Source: VFZS01 sp964353255 | Lineage (GTDB): Bacteria > Acidobacteriota > Terriglobia > Bryobacterales > Bryobacteraceae | Length of the DNA stretch: 44,402 nucleotides | Direction: 5' to 3' | NCBI GenBank assembly: GCA_964353255.1 | Contig: CAYGVJ010000026.1 | Location: 1 to 44,402 of the forward strand | Shown here: in pieces, positions 42,627 through 44,402 of the stretch | Numbering within the stretch: the stretch's first letter is position 1 | Layout: every line of letters starts with the position of its first letter | Made by a program: the position numbers and the translations under genes | The notes under the pieces: model-generated | Told to the model about the DNA's origin: nothing | Databases searched by the model: none | The model's input: only the letters and a program-made list of their open reading frames with translations

Positions 42627-43757
42627 TCACTGAATCGGCTGCGGAGGCCCTTGTGTGCGTATAGTGTGCGGAATTTCCCGCTCGGCAGTCTTCCCCGCCA
42701 GGTAGTCACCCAGGCGCCGGGCCGCATCCTTCAGGTCCGCTTCGCTCACGATGTCGTAGCGGTCGAACACGGAGCGGGTCTTGTGCCCGGAAATCTGCAT
42801 GGCGACCTTCTCAGGGATCCGGGCCCGGACCATGTTTCGGACAGCCGTTCGCCGCAGGTCATGAAACAGCCGCGCCGGGTTCCCGGTCTTCTCATCGCCC
42901 TGCCACAGGCCGGCCATCCGGCAACCTGTCTTCCAGACTGCGGCGAGCTGCCAGACCGTGATCGGCTGCCCGCCCTGATGGAAGACCCAAGGGGAAACCG
43001 GGCCATTGATCGCCTTCTGCATGACCAGGGTTTCGTAAACCTCCGGGGCAAGCGGGATGGTCCGCGGCTGCTTGTTCTTGGTGGTGCCCGGCTCGAGCCG
43101 AACCACGCGCTCGGGTAGGTCAACCTGGCTCCACCGCAAGCCCAGAATCTCCCCGCTCCGGCAGCCGGTGTAGTACCCGAATGCCAGCACGGGTCTGAAG
43201 GCGGCCGGCAGCGCCTCCCGCAGCGCCAGGTAATCCCCGTGCTCGAAGAAGCCCTTCCGCACGTTGTCCTCATCGAGCATGGGAATGTAGGGGAGGTGTG
43301 AGACCTTCGGCGGTGTGTGCTTCTTGCCCAGGTTGAAGGCCCGCTTCAGCAGGGCCAGCTCGCGGTTGACGGTGGCGTTCGCCGCGCCCTCCTGCTGCCG
43401 CCGGGCGATATAGCGCTGAATCGCGGTCGTGGTCACCTGGCGGGCCTGGATGGCGCCGAAGGCGGGACCGAGATGCAAGCGGACGCGCAACTCGGCCCAG
43501 CGGTGGTCTTTGCCATTGATACGGTAGTCCCGCAACAGATCGTCGAACAACTCCCCCATGATGGTGCGCCGACCCGCCGTCTCCGTCCCCGCCAGGTCCC
43601 GGCGCCGCAGGGCCTCCGCCAGGTACGCCTCCGCGTCTTTCTTCGTGCCGTGGATGGTTTTGTTCTCGTAGGCCCGCTTCCCGGTGGCCGGGTCGCGGCC
43701 CTGGTAGACCCGCACCAGCCACGTCCCCTTCCCGCGCCCAATGATCTGGCCGGGCAT
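42627..43757 (-). CDS. int: Tyrosine recombinase / phage-type integrase
   Basis: A 376-residue integrase. An N-terminal arm-binding region (KGTWLVRVYQGRDPATGKRA) and a core-binding SAM-like domain precede the catalytic domain. The catalytic residues are intact: R in YYTGCRSGEILGLRW, the H-x-x-R in FHDLRRTAVRN, H in ISGHKTRSVFDRY and the nucleophile Tyr in that same segment. It inserts and excises the element at the adjacent tRNA-Leu. It starts at the ATG at 43757, three bases after the small basic gene ends, so both are cotranscribed. Confidence 0.94.
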   Translation of the reverse strand: MPGQIIGRGKGTWLVRVYQGRDPATGKRAYENKTIHGTKKDAEAYLAEALRRRDLAGTETAGRRTIMGELFDDLLRDYRINGKDHRWAELRVRLHLGPAFGAIQARQVTTTAIQRYIARRQQEGAANATVNRELALLKRAFNLGKKHTPPKVSHLPYIPMLDEDNVRKGFFEHGDYLALREALPAAFRPVLAFGYYTGCRSGEILGLRWSQVDLPERVVRLEPGTTKNKQPRTIPLAPEVYETLVMQKAINGPVSPWVFHQGGQPITVWQLAAVWKTGCRMAGLWQGDEKTGNPARLFHDLRRTAVRNMVRARIPEKVAMQISGHKTRSVFDRYDIVSEADLKDAARRLGDYLAGKTAEREIPHTIRTQGPPQPIQ

Positions 43758-43760
43758 GGC

Positions 43761-43919
43761 TCAAGCCGGCGGCTTTGGCTTCCCCCACCGGGCCTGAGCT
43801 GCCTGGCGGGCGATCTCCTGCCGGCGCTCGGGGGTGAGTGTGGCAAAGCCCTTTGGGACCTTCCGCATACCTCCACGGCGCCCCAAAGCCACCGCGGCCG
43901 GGTTCTTTCTCTTCGCCAT
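43761..43919 (-). CDS. Small basic protein preceding the integrase
   Basis: A 52-residue, Lys/Arg-rich protein (MAKRKNPAAVALGRRGGMRK, then LTPERRQEIARQAAQARWGK). Similar small proteins ending in a helical REIARQAAxARW motif are common near mobile-element genes; the function is unknown. It may be a DNA-binding or excision accessory protein. It is the first gene of the leftward pair with the integrase, under the promoter at 43927-43955. Confidence 0.75.
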   Translation of the reverse strand: MAKRKNPAAVALGRRGGMRKVPKGFATLTPERRQEIARQAAQARWGKPKPPA

Positions 43920-43926
43920 CAACCTC

Positions 43927-43955
43927 AGTGTACCAGAAGCGCTTATTGGATGCAA
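43927..43955 (-). promoter_or_regulatory. Leftward promoter with AAGCGCTTAT operator
   Basis: On the minus strand, TTGCAT (43950-43955) and TACACT (43927-43932) are 17 bases apart and lie just upstream of the small basic gene and integrase. Between the boxes is AAGCGCTTAT (43937-43946), nearly the same palindrome as in the rightward promoter. Confidence 0.7.
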
Positions 43956-43959
43956 GGTC

Positions 43960-43989
43960 TTGACAACCGATAAGCGCTTATGGCACAAT
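43960..43989 (+). promoter_or_regulatory. Rightward promoter with ATAAGCGCTTAT operator
   Basis: TTGACA (43960-43965) and CACAAT (43984-43989) are 18 bases apart. A perfect 12-base palindrome, ATAAGCGCTTAT (43970-43981), fills the spacer, where a bound repressor would block RNA polymerase. The first downstream gene starts at 44008 with AGGAGG before it. Confidence 0.75.
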
Positions 43990-44007
43990 CGGAGCCAGGA
44001 GGATTCC

Positions 44008-44271
44008 ATGTCGAAAGAAAAACCGATCCCGCCGGCGCCAGCCGTGCCGGTTGGCCAGCAAGTCCCGGACTGGTTCAGCACGCCCGACGAGTGCACCTAC
44101 GACCTGAACATGTACGACTCGGGAGGCGACCACATCCAACTGATGGAGTTGACGCGCCCGGAGTTCCTGGAGCTCAAGCGCCGCCTCGCGGAGGTGCGCG
44201 GCCTGGAGTGGCCCGAAGAAGTTGAGATTGAGGCCGCCATAGAAGACGCCGCATTATCGGGAAGATTGTGA
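44008..44271 (+). CDS. Small acidic protein of the integrative element
   Basis: An 87-residue protein from the ATG at 44008, with AGGAGG six bases upstream. I do not recognise a family. It is acidic, with DWFSTPDECTYDLNMYDSGG near the start and LTRPEFLELKRRLAEVRGLE in the second half, predicted partly helical. It is the rightward partner of the divergent control region. It is not an obvious repressor, since no helix-turn-helix is visible. Confidence 0.75.
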   Translation: MSKEKPIPPAPAVPVGQQVPDWFSTPDECTYDLNMYDSGGDHIQLMELTRPEFLELKRRLAEVRGLEWPEEVEIEAAIEDAALSGRL

Positions 44272-44325
44272 AGCTGCCTGCGGGGGTCGGCCATCCGGTC
44301 CGGGAGGCCATGAATCGGCCAGCCT

Positions 44326-44402
44326 TCAGATCAGCTGTCCTTGCTTCTTCGCCTGGCGGATGAACTCATTCAGGACGTACTGGGCGAACTCGCGGTCCCG
44401 CT
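44326..44402 (-). CDS. Partial gene of the integrative element (3' end only)
   Basis: The minus strand is open from the right window edge and ends RDREFAQYVLNEFIRQAKKQ-GQLI-stop at 44326. Too little is visible to name it. It is convergent with the 87-residue gene. Confidence 0.5.
   Translation of the reverse strand, partial: RDREFAQYVLNEFIRQAKKQGQLI

Noticed and set aside
42383..43118. Plus-strand frames across the tRNA and integrase
   Set aside because: They run through a clear tRNA and antisense to the integrase catalytic domain.

Overview
The window is high-GC bacterial DNA whose gene content points to an acidobacterium of the Bryobacterales / Candidatus Solibacter type. Pointers are a TonB-dependent receptor with an N-terminal carboxypeptidase-regulatory domain, an ECF-like sigma factor overlapping a membrane Ser/Thr kinase with C-terminal TPRs, an exported protein ending in a Solibacter-type C-terminal domain, a very large repeat-rich subtilase and many secreted sugar- and amine-processing enzymes. 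This placement is inference from families, not from a marker gene.

Layout. 1-16.7 kb: a hybrid histidine kinase cut by the window edge; a sugar block (APC permease, PfkB kinase, GH4 glycosidase, PIG-L-type secreted protein, TonB receptor); a truncated second copy of the histidine kinase; then an intact Ser/Thr kinase and its sigma factor. 16.8-19.8 kb (locus A): an exported protein gene followed by two MNT-HEPN toxin-antitoxin modules. 19.8-24.9 kb: housekeeping genes (aldolase, ribF, PhnP-like hydrolase, DUF1844, an amine-dehydrogenase-like oxidoreductase, mazG). 24.9-28.6 kb: a leftward catabolic operon (enolase-superfamily enzyme, Asp/Glu racemase, glycoside hydrolase, SnoaL-like lipoprotein). 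28.7-31.9 kb: GNAT acyltransferase, MenC/N-succinylamino acid racemase-like enzyme and an MFS exporter. 31.9-35.5 kb (locus B): SIR2-like protein, VapBC-type pair, nitrilase remnant and a HEPN-like protein. 35.5-42.4 kb: giant subtilase, DUF362 protein, O-antigen ligase. 42.5 kb to the end: tRNA-Leu(TAA), then the start of an integrative element (tyrosine integrase, small ORFs, a divergent promoter with twin operators).

The most notable structure occurs at two unrelated loci. An intact host gene is followed by short defence or toxin-antitoxin cargo, then by a second copy of that gene's own 3' end running exactly to the stop codon, then by more cargo and a third, shorter copy. Locus A copies are 192, 192 and 50 bp; locus B copies are 88, 88 and 61 bp. 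Differences between copies are mostly synonymous, so each copy spent its history as a working gene end. No cargo block encodes a recombinase. Two right-hand junctions carry the same 10-bp motif with a 9-bp palindromic core. A larger version of the same topology surrounds the 1.7-12.5 kb block, which is flanked by a 1.2-kb direct repeat of the histidine-kinase 3' half plus the tail of the convergent Ser/Thr kinase. I read these as insertions that bring their own replacement gene end, either small non-autonomous 3'-end-targeting islands or homology-facilitated illegitimate recombination with DNA of related strains.
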